From the NCBI GenBank assembly GCA_963832875.1, contig CAWHWB010000012.1, forward strand, positions 73,763-137,762: a stretch of DNA of 64,000 nt, in the 5' to 3' direction. The translations under genes and the position numbers were made by a program. This document shows positions 52,791-62,226 of this stretch, one piece after another (the stretch's first letter is position 1; every line of letters starts with the position of its first letter). This DNA is from AP-15 sp963832875 (lineage in GTDB: Bacteria > Pseudomonadota > Alphaproteobacteria > ATCC43930 > CGMCC-115725). Below the pieces are notes generated by a model, which did no database searches, was not told the origin of the DNA, and worked only from the letters and a program-made list of their open reading frames with translations.

Positions 52791-53998
52791 ACGCCCGTCG
52801 TAACATCGTCGTCACCGCCATCGGTACGACCCAGACCATTGCCTGGGCGTCGAGTTATTACATGCCGGCGATCCTTGGCGAACCGATCGCCGCGGCACTG
52901 CACCTGCCGACCAGCGTGTTCTTTGGCATGTTTTCGGCCGCGTTGTTACTGTCGGCAGCGGTAGGCCCTTCGGTCGGGCGGCTGATCGACCGCCATGGCG
53001 GGCGTCAAACGCTGGCCGCCGCGAATCTGGTGATCGCTGCCGGACTCACGATCCTCGCTGCCGCGCACGGGATCGCCGGGCTCGCCATCGCCTGGGCGGT
53101 TCTCGGCCTAGGCATCGGCATGGGCCTTTACGACCCGGCCTTTGCCGCGCTGGCCTGGCTCTACGGGAGCGAGGCGCGCGGCGCCATCACTGGGATCACC
53201 CTGATCGCTGGTTTCGCCAGCACGATCGGCTGGCCGGCCAGCGCCTTTTTCCTGCACGAATTCGGCTGGCGCGCCGTCTGCCTGATTTGGGCCGGGGTGA
53301 ACCTCCTGCTGGCCGCCCCGGTCAACTGGCTGACGATCCCGCGCCATGCCATGCCCTCGGCAGCGCCGCCGCGCATTGCTTCCGAGCTGCCGCAGGTCGT
53401 CCCGCCGCGCGGGGCGATGCCGATCCTGGCATTCTTCTTTTCGGCCACCTGGTTCGTGCAGGGTGCGATGGCGGCTCACCTGCCGGGCCTGCTGCACATG
53501 GCGGGCGCATCGGCGACCGCGGCGATCGCCGCCGCTTCCTTGGTCGGCCCGGCCCAGGTCGGCGCCCGCCTCGTCGAATTCGGACTGCTGCGTTCATTCC
53601 ACCCGGTCTCCTCGGCGCGGATCGCGTCCGTCTTGCACCCGATCGGCGCAATGTTCCTGGTCGGGCTCGGCGCTCCCGGGATCGTCGCGTTCGCGCTGCT
53701 GCATGGCGCCGGCAACGGCATGATCACGATCGCCAAGGGCACCCTGCCGTTGGCGCTGTTCGGGCCGCGGGGCTACGGGCTGCGCAGCGGCCTTTTGTCG
53801 GCGCCGGCGCGGGTGCTGCAGTCGGCCTCGCCGTTTCTGTTCGGGCTGCTGCTCACGCGCTTCGGGGTCGCGGCGGTGTGGTGGTCGGCCGGGCTTTGCC
53901 TCGCCGCCTTCGCCTCGCTGTTCGCGCTGCGACAAGGCCGCGCCGCGCCGCCGCAAGCATCGCCGGCCCCGGCACCGTGGGCCCGACGCAGACCGTAA
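52787..53998 (+). CDS. second MFS transporter of the LysR-linked pair
   Basis: 403 residues from GTG 52787. Twelve helices: TQTIAWASSYYMPAILGEPIAAAL, GPSVGRLIDRHGGRQTLA, GLGIGMGLYDPAFAALAWLYG. The last about 12 residues (APAPWARRRP) are encoded by the antisense of a truncated nicotinate phosphoribosyltransferase, so the natural C-terminus was probably replaced when that gene was cut. Confidence 0.85.
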   Translation: MNARRNIVVTAIGTTQTIAWASSYYMPAILGEPIAAALHLPTSVFFGMFSAALLLSAAVGPSVGRLIDRHGGRQTLAAANLVIAAGLTILAAAHGIAGLAIAWAVLGLGIGMGLYDPAFAALAWLYGSEARGAITGITLIAGFASTIGWPASAFFLHEFGWRAVCLIWAGVNLLLAAPVNWLTIPRHAMPSAAPPRIASELPQVVPPRGAMPILAFFFSATWFVQGAMAAHLPGLLHMAGASATAAIAAASLVGPAQVGARLVEFGLLRSFHPVSSARIASVLHPIGAMFLVGLGAPGIVAFALLHGAGNGMITIAKGTLPLALFGPRGYGLRSGLLSAPARVLQSASPFLFGLLLTRFGVAAVWWSAGLCLAAFASLFALRQGRAAPPQASPAPAPWARRRP

Positions 53999-54460
53999 TC
54001 GACAAGCGTCTTGCCCGGCGCGGCGAGAACCATTCGTGCCGCCTTCGACGCGATCGCGGTCTGGAAATGCAGCAGATTGACAAGCCGTGTCTCGACAAAC
54101 TGCGCCTCCGGCAACGGGGCCGTTTACGCGAATGACGGGCTCGTCGGGAAAAAACAGCATACCTTCGGGCAACGCATCGACATCGCGGGTAAAGCGAAAC
54201 GATCCGAGGGAACTCAGGAAGCCTTCGGAGAATTGTCTGAGGCCGCGTATCGCGGCGAGGTCCTCCGACCTAAAGGCGACGGTTTCGAGGAACTGCAAGG
54301 TTTGGTCGAGCGCCGCTGCCATCAGGAAACCGGGGCGCGCGGGGAGCTTGCGGACGAAGAGCTCGAACACCGCCGTGTCGGTCAGGCCGTGTTCGAGATA
54401 GGCTGCCATCATGTTCAGCTGATAGAGATCGGTGAGCAGCGAGCTGCCGGTCCTCGGCAT
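53970..54460 (-). pseudogene. nicotinate phosphoribosyltransferase, 5' fragment with frameshift
   Basis: From ATG 54460: MPRTGSSLLTDLYQLNMMAAYLEHG, FELFVRKLPARPGFLMAA, FFPDEPVIRVNGPV. Near 54118 the frame changes and continues LPEAQFVETRLVNLLHFQTAIASKAARMVLAAPGKTLVDYGLRRAHGA, then similarity ends at about 53970 where the MFS gene stops. About 165 of some 430 codons remain. An NAD salvage enzyme that is dead here. Confidence 0.8.
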
Positions 54461-54623
54461 CGTCAAACCTCGACCTCTCGTCAGGTTTGCCCGATCCTCG
54501 CCGCGTTCGAAGCTCGGCAACAACACTACCCTCGGCCGGAATGGCGACAAATTGATACGGAGTCAAATCCGACCGAGCCAATGAGCGGAATGTTGCAGGA
54601 TAGCCGCGGCGTTGGGATCGGTT

Positions 54624-55493
54624 ATGCACGAACTATCGGTCGGGGATGCACGCCGTCGCCGGCGAAGCCGGCGTCATTCGGTCCTGCTGTTGCCAGCAAT
54701 GGCGGCGCTTCTGGCCTATTGCCGGCTGGATCGTTGCCGACTGGGACGGAAATCCTGTGGAGCGCAGCCGGCGGCGCGGCGACGCTTTTTTTGCTTCGGC
54801 CACTGCCGTCCGGCGTCTTTCCGCAGGCATTGAATGCTCGCGCCGTGACACGATGGGAGACGCCGGCGCTGCAACAAGATCCTCAACGCCCTGTGCCGAA
54901 GCGCGGAACTCGAACAGGCGCCGCTGCTGTACGAGGTTGGGGCGCGTGTGCCGGCGGCCTTGACGATGGCGGCGGTAACGCGGCCACGATCCTCTGGTCG
55001 GAGTTGCTGCTGCAGATGATGACCGGACGGGAGATTTGCGACGTTCTCGCGCATGAGATCATCCGTGTTCGCAATGGCGATCTCACGTTGATACAACTTG
55101 CAATGGTGGTCGGGCGGCTGACACGCGTGCTGTCGGAGATCGCACTCATGCTCGTTTTTTCAGCCTCTTCCTGCGCGTTATCTCGACCCATGCCTTTCCG
55201 ATCTTGCCGCTCTTGGTGCTCGCGGCGGCACCTCTTGGTGTAAACCTGCTGCAGCTCGCGCTGTCGCGCGCCCGCGAAGCGGAGGCCGATCTCGAAGCGG
55301 CAGAACTGACCGGCGATCCCTACGGGCTGGCTTCCCCCTGGTCAAGATGCGCAGAGAGGAGCAGGCGCTGCTGCGCCGTGGTCCCCGGCGATGGTCCCTT
55401 TGCGCCTGCCCTCCTTGCTTTCGCGACCATCCGGCGATGGATGAACGCATCCGCTGGTTGATGGCGATGGTGCCGCCAGCCGATCGGAACTAG
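54624..55493 (+). pseudogene. M48 (HtpX-like) zinc protease, heavily frameshifted
   Basis: Pieces in family order but in different frames: HELSVGDARRRRRSRRH, LLLPAMAALLAYC, WSAAGGAATLFLLRPLPSGVFPQALNARAVTRWETPAL, SAELEQAPLLYEVGARVPAALTMAA, LLLQMMTGREICDVLAHEIIRVRNGDLTL, LGVNLLQLALSRAREAEADLEAAELTGDPYGLAS and DHPAMDERIRWLMAMVPP to TAG 55491-55493. The zinc motif HExxH has become HEIIR. At least four frame changes. Confidence 0.75.
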
Positions 55494-55629
55494 GCCAAGG
55501 ACCCGCCGCGGGAATTCCGGGGACGGCGGGCGAACGGCCCCTGGGGGTGACCGAGGCTGCTTTTTTTTTGCGGCGCCGATTGCGCTGGATCAAGGCGAAC
55601 TCGGCGTTTGCGACCAAGGCTGAGCCGAT

Positions 55630-56610
55630 GTGATGGAGGGCAGGATGGCGCCGGATGGCGGGCTGATCTTGTTTGCGGTTGAGGGAACGCGCGAATACGG
55701 GGCGCGCGTCGCGCAACATCTCGACCTGATGCTGGCCGATCATGAAGAGCGCAGCTTCGAGGATGGCGAGCATAAGATCCGGTCGCTCGTCGAAGTGCGG
55801 CGCCAGGATGTCTTCGTCATTCACTCCCTCTACGGCGACGCCGAGCAGACGCCGAACGACAAGCTCGTGCGTCTGCTGTTCTTTATTGGCGCACTGAAGG
55901 ACGCCGGTGCGGAGCGGGTTACAGCCGTGGTGCCCTATCTCTGCTACGCGCGGAAGGACCGGCGCACCCAGACGCGCGACCCGATCACGACGAAGTATGT
56001 GGCTGGTCTGTTCGAAGCTTGCGGCGCCGACGCGATCATGACCTTCGATGTCCACAACCTCGCCGCTTACGAGAACGCGTTCCGTTGCCCGGCGACCAAT
56101 CTCGAAGCGATGCCGCTGTTCGTCGCGCATTTCGCCCGGCTGCTCCCCCACGAACGGATTGCCGTCGTTTCGCCGGACATTGGCGGCGCCAAGCGCGCCG
56201 AGCAATTCCGGCGCGCGCTCGCCGCCGAAATGCACGACGAGCCGACTGCGGCCTTTGTCGAAAAGCGGCGCAGCGGCGGTGTCGTCAGCGGCGAACTGCT
56301 GGTCGGCGAAGTGAAGGATCGCGCCGTCATCATTTTCGATGACCTGATCAGCACCGGCGGCACCTTGCAGCGCGCCGCGCGCCGCTGCCGTGAAGCGGGC
56401 GCGGCGCGAATTTTCGCGGCGGCGACGCATGGCTTGTTTATGGGGCAGGCGCCGGCAGTGCTTGCCGATCCGGTGTTCGAGGGCATTGCGGCAGCCGACA
56501 CGGTTCGCTCGGTCGCCGCCGTCGAGGGGCGGCTGCCGGGCAATATCCTGCACCTCGACACCTCGGGGCTCCTCGCCGAGGCGATCATCGCCACCCATGC
56601 CGGACGGTAA
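55630..56610 (+). CDS. prs: ribose-phosphate pyrophosphokinase (PRPP synthetase)
   Basis: 326 residues from GTG 55630; ATG 55633 and ATG 55645 (GGAGGGCAGG ahead) are alternatives. Motifs: ERSFEDGEHKIR, DVFVIHSLYG, VVPYLCYARKDRRTQTRDPITTKYVAGLFEACG (ATP/flexible loop), MTFDVHNLAAYENAF, VVSPDIGGAKRA, and PRPP loop IIFDDLISTGGT. Makes PRPP from ribose 5-phosphate. It diverges from the housekeeping form and probably belonged with the neighbouring phosphoribosyltransferase, now lost. Confidence 0.9.
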   Translation: MMEGRMAPDGGLILFAVEGTREYGARVAQHLDLMLADHEERSFEDGEHKIRSLVEVRRQDVFVIHSLYGDAEQTPNDKLVRLLFFIGALKDAGAERVTAVVPYLCYARKDRRTQTRDPITTKYVAGLFEACGADAIMTFDVHNLAAYENAFRCPATNLEAMPLFVAHFARLLPHERIAVVSPDIGGAKRAEQFRRALAAEMHDEPTAAFVEKRRSGGVVSGELLVGEVKDRAVIIFDDLISTGGTLQRAARRCREAGAARIFAAATHGLFMGQAPAVLADPVFEGIAAADTVRSVAAVEGRLPGNILHLDTSGLLAEAIIATHAGR

Positions 56611-56647
56611 TGCGCCTGCGGAAATTTTGCATCATAGGGAGATCTGG

Positions 56648-56938
56648 ATGCCGGCCGGAGGCGACGATTTCAACCGGCAGCACAGCGGGGAGATCCGCGA
56701 AGCCTTGATCATGATCGAGGGAAACGACGGGGGTTTCGAGCTTCTTGCGCATGGTTGGCTGGCCGGCGGCCAGGGCGGCCCCGAAGAACCTTTTGCACTG
56801 GTGCGAAGCATCGGGACCGATCGCGTTCATCTCCTGGTTCACCATCAAGATCCGCACCATGTTTACAGCTGGCACCGGATGGGTCGCGATGCACTGCTGA
56901 CACTGCAAAATCGCATCGCTCGCCTGTGCGCCGGGTGA
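56648..56938 (+). CDS. hypothetical protein overlapping the HTH gene antisense
   Basis: 96 residues from ATG 56648 after AGGGAGA; the frame is open back to ATG 56597 inside prs. Reads GGDDFNRQHSGEIREALIMIEGNDGGFELLAHGWLAGG...RVHLLVHHQDPHHVYSWHRMGRDALLTLQNRI. Third-position G/C is high. It overlaps the 3' part of the minus-strand HTH ORF by 230 bp; only one of the two can be coding there. Confidence 0.4.
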   Translation: MPAGGDDFNRQHSGEIREALIMIEGNDGGFELLAHGWLAGGQGGPEEPFALVRSIGTDRVHLLVHHQDPHHVYSWHRMGRDALLTLQNRIARLCAG

Positions 56939-57365
56939 TCTGGACTTGCCGGTAGCCGCCGCCGGCCTCGGGTTCCGGCCGCGAGTGGCGCTGCCAGTGC
57001 AGCAAGCCCAGGTCTTTGAGACGGGCGAGCGCCATGGCGACGGCCCGCCGGCATACGCCGGCCTTGGCGGCAATCGTGTCATAAGACGGGTCGAGCTGGC
57101 CGGTGTCGAAATCGAGAAAATCGAACAGCAGCGCATAGAGGACGGCGAGTGCGGTGCGCCCGATCAGCCCGGCGTGCTTGCCCTTGGTGTGCGTCTGCCG
57201 GTCGAAGCGGCGCGCCTTCTGCCAATGCTTGGCGGCTTGCTTAAGCGACATTGGGACGAATCGGACTTCTTTGGTCGTGCTGTCGCGCCAGACCGGCCAC
57301 GCGGCATAGGTCTTCGGCGAAGCAAAGCCGGGCAGGGGGGCAAGAGCATAGGTGAGCGAACGCAT
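56709..57365 (-). CDS. helix-turn-helix protein (replication-initiator-like), 3' end uncertain
   Basis: 218 residues from ATG 57365 (AAGGAG RBS). Conserved part 1-135: MRSLTYALAPLPGFASPKTYAAWPVWRD, VPMSLKQAAKHWQKARRFDRQ, LAVLYALLFDFLDFDTGQLDPSYDTIAAKAGVCRRAVAMALARLKDLGLLHWQRH, a winged HTH of the type seen in plasmid/phage-linked proteins of Acetobacterales and Sphingomonadales. After GGGYRQVQIT the sequence turns Arg-rich with poor codon bias, suggesting truncation or a frameshift near 56950. Confidence 0.6.
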   Translation of the reverse strand: MRSLTYALAPLPGFASPKTYAAWPVWRDSTTKEVRFVPMSLKQAAKHWQKARRFDRQTHTKGKHAGLIGRTALAVLYALLFDFLDFDTGQLDPSYDTIAAKAGVCRRAVAMALARLKDLGLLHWQRHSRPEPEAGGGYRQVQITRRTGERCDFAVSAVHRDPSGASCKHGADLDGEPGDERDRSRCFAPVQKVLRGRPGRRPANHAQEARNPRRFPRS

Positions 57366-57806
57366 AGGGGCTCCTTTCGGGTTGCTGCCGCAACCCGCGC
57401 GAAAGGGGCCGGAAACCGGGTCAAAGGATCCCATTGACGGAAAAAGCTATTTTCCGCCTCGACGAACGCTCTGATTTTTGGGAATCTCTGGGCTGCCAAG
57501 CTTAGAGATTCCGCATCGGCCCGCCCCTCGGCGGGCTGTTGCATTTCGTGGTTTCCTTCCAGAACGGTTGACGACGATACCGGGCAAATCACTCGCCGGA
57601 TGCGGGAGTCTTTGTCAAACTTCTGTAGTCTTCAAGCGATGTTGCGCGAGATGTGGGCGGGTCGAGCCGCCGGAGGGCAGCGGCAGCGGTTCTTTTGTTT
57701 TCACTGTGAAACAGCTCACCCCGCATCGACGCGGTTCGGACGTAGATAAGTCTCCGAGACACCGCGCAAGCGGGTAGCGGCGCCAAGGCGCTTCGGAGGA
57801 GGGATC
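57366..57806. other. 440-bp intergenic stretch
   Basis: Holds an inverted repeat GGAATCTCT (57481-57489) / AGAGATTCC (57504-57512) and the palindrome at 57699-57711. No gene or promoter hexamers that I trust. Confidence 0.4.
57699..57711. promoter_or_regulatory. palindrome TTTCACTGTGAAA
   Basis: Perfect 6-1-6 inverted repeat, about 95 bp before the S53 peptidase start. Could be a regulator site. Confidence 0.3.
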
Positions 57807-60800
57807 ATGGCGGTATCAGCGCGGCGTGCCCGGCTGAGAGGAAGCGAACGGCCGCGGCCGCATTGGCACAGACCTTTGGGGCGGTTGGACGAGGGCGAAA
57901 TCCTCGGCGTCACCATCGTCGTGCGTCCGGCGCCCGGCAGCCCGCCCTTGCCGACGCTCGAGGATTGGCAAGCCACTCCGCTGCGCGAACGCCGCTATCT
58001 GACCCCGCAGCAATACGCCGCACGTCACGGCGCGACCAACGCGGACATGAGCGCGGTCGAAAGCTTTGCCCGGGCACACGGGTTGCGAGTGGTCGAAAGC
58101 CACAAAGGGCGCCGGTCGGTCGTGGTCGAAGGGACCGCTGGGCAGATGAATGCCGCCTTCGGCATTACCCTCCACCGCTTCGAAGCGCCGCTGCCGACCG
58201 CGCCCCGCGCCCGCAAGCACGGGGCGCCGCCCGAAGCCGGCGCGGCGGCCGTCACCGCACCGATCGAGACCCATGTCCACCACGGATATGACGGTGCCGT
58301 CACCATTCCGGCGGAGCTGGGCGAGATCGTCCATGCGGTGGTCGGGCTCGACAACCGTCGCGTCAGTGCGCCCTCCGGCGGCACCGGCGATCCGAGCGGG
58401 GCTGCCCAGGTGGAGGTGCCGACCATTGCCTCCTGGTACAATTTCCCCAACAGCGGGGCGAGCGACCAGACGATCGGCGTCTTTGCCCCCACCCCTTCCG
58501 CCTATCTGCAAACCGACATCACCAACAGCTATTTCCCGAACCTGACCAACACGAGCTATCGCAGCGCGCCGACCCTCAACGACATCGATCTGACGGTCGG
58601 CTCTACCACCTATTCCAACAACACGACCAGTGTGACGGCGATCACCGGCGCCACGCCGAATGCCACCCTGAACGCGCTTCCCGATTCCTACATTCTGGAG
58701 GTTACCCAGGACATTTCGACTTCGGCAACGATTGCCCAAGGCTGCACCGTCAACGTCTATTTTACCGAGGACAGCGAGCAGGGCTGGCTGGTATTTCTCA
58801 ATCGGATTCTGCAGCCGGAAAGTGAGCAGCAGCCGACGGTGGTGACGGCCAGCTTTGTCCTGGCCTTTGAAGATAGCACCATCGGCTCGCCGAGCGACAC
58901 GGGCTCGGTCGCCGGCACCCTCAGCCCGGTGTTCCAGGCGCTGGCGGGGCTGGGGATCGACGTGTTCATCGCCTTGGGCGACTGGGGCGCCGACAATCGC
59001 CAGACCGACGGCGCCATCCATGTCGGCTATTGCGCCACCGACCCTTACGTCACGTCGTGCGGCGGCACGGTGGCGGTGAAATCCGGCTCGACCTTGACCG
59101 AATATGTTTGGAGCGACGCCTTCAGCACCTCCGGCTTCGGGTCGTCGACCACCGACTTCGGGGCGACCGGCGGCGGGGTCAGCGCCGTCTTTACCACCGC
59201 GCCGGCGTATCAGAGTGCCATCGGTGTCACCGGCGCCACCAACTCCGGCGGCACCGCGCATACCGGGCGCGGCGTCCCGGACGTGGCCGGCATGGTCGGC
59301 TATTTCGGCTTTGTCATCAACGGCGCGAATAGCAATCCGCTCAATTACAACTTTGTCGGCACGAGCTGTGTGGCACCGCTCTATGCCGGCCTTGCGGCGG
59401 TTTTGCGCAGTGCCTTCGGCCGGGCGATTGGGCCCTTCAACACGACGCTTTATGCGCTGCAAGGCGTCGCCTTCAACGACGTCACCTTTGGCAACAACGA
59501 CAGCGCCGACACGCCCAACTCGCCCTACTTCACCGCCGGGACCGGGTGGGACGCCTGCACCGGCCTCGGCAGCATGGACGGCACCAGGCTGCTCAACGGG
59601 ATCGCCTCGCTGCTGTACAGCCCCAATCTTTATTTTCAGGTGAACAAGGGCACGTACGGGCTCGACGAGGTCACGCTCAACGCCGAATATTCCAACCCGA
59701 CGCCGTTGTGGCTGGTGCTGGAAGGATTTACTCCGAGTGCTGTCGCTGCGGCGGCGATCACGCCCGCCATCATAGCCTCGATCGCCGGCGTCACCGTCAC
59801 GGCCGGCGCGCCGCAGCCCGAGATCGCCACCCTGTCGAACACGCCGCAGCGCATTTACTTTCCATGCTCGGTGTCTTTTGCCGCCTCCGCCATCAAGACG
59901 GTGACGCAGGGCGGCATCTTCCCGGTCCCCGGCAATCCGCCCGTGTCGACACCGGTCCTGCTGCTGGCGCAATCCTTCACCGTCGTCGGGCAGCTTTTGC
60001 CCGGGGCCGAGACGACACTGACGCTCGAGCCGGGTGCCGATCCCTATTTTGCCAATTTCGCGACCAACGGCGAGTTTTATCTGAGCCAGGATCTGCGCGT
60101 CTTCACGGTTTGCCCCGGCATACCGGCGCTGAAGGCGCCGATCGACGGCATCGCGCTCAACGCGTCGAGCAATACGAGCTGGGACACCGGCGCTGCCTAC
60201 AGTTACATCCAGGCATTGCTCGGCCATTTGAACTCGACCTATTCGGATCCCGGCGGAACCGACCCGTTTACGCTGTTTCCGGACCAGACGAATGCGCTCA
60301 GCGGTGATTCCTCGGTCACCCCGACCCAGGTCGATCCGGCGCATCCGACCGGCACGCCGTTTGCCAACTACAATTTCGCGGTCGCCAAGGTTCGCCTGAG
60401 CGGCACGCCGAACACCAGCTCCGACGCCAATGTCCGCGTGCTCTTTCGTCTGTTTGCCGCGCAGACGAGCGATACCGACTACAACCCGCTGACCTACCCG
60501 TCGACCCTCGATGCCGAGGGGCGGCCGCTGGCCCCCCAGCTGAGCGTCGGCAATGTCACCATTCCGTTCTTCGCCACCGGCAATTACGAGCACAATGCCG
60601 ATTTTGTCGCCAACACCGACTATGCCGGCAACAGCATCAATAACCAGCCGGTGCCGATCGGGGCGAGCGGCCAGTCCTGGGCCTATTACGGCTGCTATTT
60701 GAACATCTATCCGACCACCAACACGGTCACGACCGCGACCGGGGCGAAAGCGGTGCAGAGCCTCTTGCCGAGCACGCACTGCTGCGTCGTCGCCCAGCTC

Positions 60801-61904
60801 GTCTATGACGATGCGCCCTATCCGACCGGCTCCGGCGTTCTGCTGGGACCCGAATATTCCGACAATTTCGCCCAGCGCAACCTGCAGATCACCTTCTCCG
60901 ACAATCCCGGCCCGGCATCGACGCATCGCGTGCCGCAGACCTTCGACATCCGGCCCGGGCCGGCACCGGGGACCGGCCAGCTCTTGAACTATCCCGACGA
61001 ACTGATGATCGATTGGGGCAATACCCCGGTGGGATCGGCCGCCAGCATCTATTGGCCGGCGGTCGATGCCGCCGCGGTGCTGGCACTGGCGGATCAGTTC
61101 TATTCGACGCACCAGCTGTCGGCGGCCGATGCGCACACGATCCGATGCGCGGTGCCGCCGGGCATCACCAGCGTGCCGATTCCGGCCGGGACCGGGGCCA
61201 ACTATGCCGGCCTCTTCACGATCGATCTGCCGCCGGGCGTGACCTCGGGCCAGACCTTCACGATCACCGTGCGGCGCATCTCGACCCGGCGCAGCGCGGC
61301 GGCACCCGCACCACCGCCGACGATCGCGGGCCGGTCGGCGGCGCAATCGACGGCAAGCCGGGAGCCTATGCGCAACTGGCGCTATGTGGTCGGCAGCTTT
61401 GCGGTGCGCATTCCGGTGACGACGGCGGCGGTCATGCTGCCGCTCGAAGAGAACACTTATTCGATTATCAAATGGCGCCTCTCGCAGCTGCCTCCCGCGG
61501 ATCGCTGGATCCCGGTGCTGCAGCGATATCTCGGTCTGGTCGAGGGGCGCATCGGCGGGCTTGGCGGCAATCCCGGGTCGATCCAGCCGTCGCCCTGGGG
61601 GTCTTACGGTCCGCCGCCGGGGGGCGGCCGCGGGCGCGACCATCATCGCGAGCACACCGCGACCGGCAAGGTCGACGGCGTCATCTACGACCGGTTCGGC
61701 GACTTTGCCGGCTTTGTCTTGCTGACCGAGCACGACCGCGAACGCGAACGCAGCTACCGCAGCCGCGAGCCGTCGATCGAGGCGCTGGTGCGCTATGCCT
61801 GGGCCGAGCGCGCCGTCATCAGCGTCGTCAGCAACACTCGCCATCCGGAGCAGCCGGAGCGGATCATCCTGCGCCGCGCGCCGCACCTGCCCTTTCGCTC
61901 ATGA
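57807..61904 (+). CDS. S53 (sedolisin/kumamolisin) peptidase with long C-terminal extension
   Basis: 1365 residues, ATG after GGAGGAGGGA. Residues 30-135: pro-kumamolisin activation domain (GVTIVVRPAPG, RRYLTPQQYAARHGA, SVVVEGTAGQMNAAFGITLHRF). Residues 195-600: S53 catalytic domain with Glu298 and Asp302 (ILEVTQDIS), Asp392 (LGDWGAD, oxyanion position) and Ser520 (FVGTSCVAP; usually SGTS), ending in GTGWDACTGLGSMDG, the calcium-binding region. Residues 610-1365 match nothing I know: Thr/Asn-rich beta-like segments, then a Pro-rich and a His/Arg-rich stretch. No signal peptide is visible, which is odd for a secreted acid protease. Confidence 0.85.
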   Translation: MAVSARRARLRGSERPRPHWHRPLGRLDEGEILGVTIVVRPAPGSPPLPTLEDWQATPLRERRYLTPQQYAARHGATNADMSAVESFARAHGLRVVESHKGRRSVVVEGTAGQMNAAFGITLHRFEAPLPTAPRARKHGAPPEAGAAAVTAPIETHVHHGYDGAVTIPAELGEIVHAVVGLDNRRVSAPSGGTGDPSGAAQVEVPTIASWYNFPNSGASDQTIGVFAPTPSAYLQTDITNSYFPNLTNTSYRSAPTLNDIDLTVGSTTYSNNTTSVTAITGATPNATLNALPDSYILEVTQDISTSATIAQGCTVNVYFTEDSEQGWLVFLNRILQPESEQQPTVVTASFVLAFEDSTIGSPSDTGSVAGTLSPVFQALAGLGIDVFIALGDWGADNRQTDGAIHVGYCATDPYVTSCGGTVAVKSGSTLTEYVWSDAFSTSGFGSSTTDFGATGGGVSAVFTTAPAYQSAIGVTGATNSGGTAHTGRGVPDVAGMVGYFGFVINGANSNPLNYNFVGTSCVAPLYAGLAAVLRSAFGRAIGPFNTTLYALQGVAFNDVTFGNNDSADTPNSPYFTAGTGWDACTGLGSMDGTRLLNGIASLLYSPNLYFQVNKGTYGLDEVTLNAEYSNPTPLWLVLEGFTPSAVAAAAITPAIIASIAGVTVTAGAPQPEIATLSNTPQRIYFPCSVSFAASAIKTVTQGGIFPVPGNPPVSTPVLLLAQSFTVVGQLLPGAETTLTLEPGADPYFANFATNGEFYLSQDLRVFTVCPGIPALKAPIDGIALNASSNTSWDTGAAYSYIQALLGHLNSTYSDPGGTDPFTLFPDQTNALSGDSSVTPTQVDPAHPTGTPFANYNFAVAKVRLSGTPNTSSDANVRVLFRLFAAQTSDTDYNPLTYPSTLDAEGRPLAPQLSVGNVTIPFFATGNYEHNADFVANTDYAGNSINNQPVPIGASGQSWAYYGCYLNIYPTTNTVTTATGAKAVQSLLPSTHCCVVAQLVYDDAPYPTGSGVLLGPEYSDNFAQRNLQITFSDNPGPASTHRVPQTFDIRPGPAPGTGQLLNYPDELMIDWGNTPVGSAASIYWPAVDAAAVLALADQFYSTHQLSAADAHTIRCAVPPGITSVPIPAGTGANYAGLFTIDLPPGVTSGQTFTITVRRISTRRSAAAPAPPPTIAGRSAAQSTASREPMRNWRYVVGSFAVRIPVTTAAVMLPLEENTYSIIKWRLSQLPPADRWIPVLQRYLGLVEGRIGGLGGNPGSIQPSPWGSYGPPPGGGRGRDHHREHTATGKVDGVIYDRFGDFAGFVLLTEHDRERERSYRSREPSIEALVRYAWAERAVISVVSNTRHPEQPERIILRRAPHLPFRS

Positions 61905-62226
61905 TACCCGCGGACGATGCGGCAAATACGCTAGGCGAGCGCCAGAGCAGGACGGCGTGTCTGGAGGAGGAAGTGAGTGTCCTCGGCACATGCCTGACAC
62001 TGACCTCTGCTGTGTTTCCGTCCCACTTCGTTCCACGCGCTCTTAACGAGGAAGCCCAAGCCGAGATCGCGCTGGTGATCGCCCCAAGACGCGTAATCAA
62101 GACTTTCGGGAGCTTCGCCGACAAGCGTTCCGTGAGTGGTTACGTGTTGCGAAATATATGATCGAAATTCTCGCCAGGTCAGGCGGGTGTCGCGGGACAA
62201 TGTGGCAGGCTTTTTGCCCTTCGTGT
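61905..62226. other. 320-bp stretch, no clear gene
   Basis: A minus-strand frame (about 62190-61945) reads RDTRLTWREFRSYISQHVTTHGTL and continues, which looks faintly coding, but it has no start, family match or partner. Lower G/C than the flanks. Possibly an insertion-element remnant. Confidence 0.3.

Noticed and set aside
55550..55575. Terminator at the T9 run before prs
   Set aside because: No convincing stem directly ahead of the T run.
57816..61886. A 1356-residue ORF antisense to the S53 peptidase
   Set aside because: High-GC codon bias on the plus strand removes stops from this antisense frame; the product is Arg/Gly/Ala-rich with no domain, and the sense protein has clear catalytic motifs.
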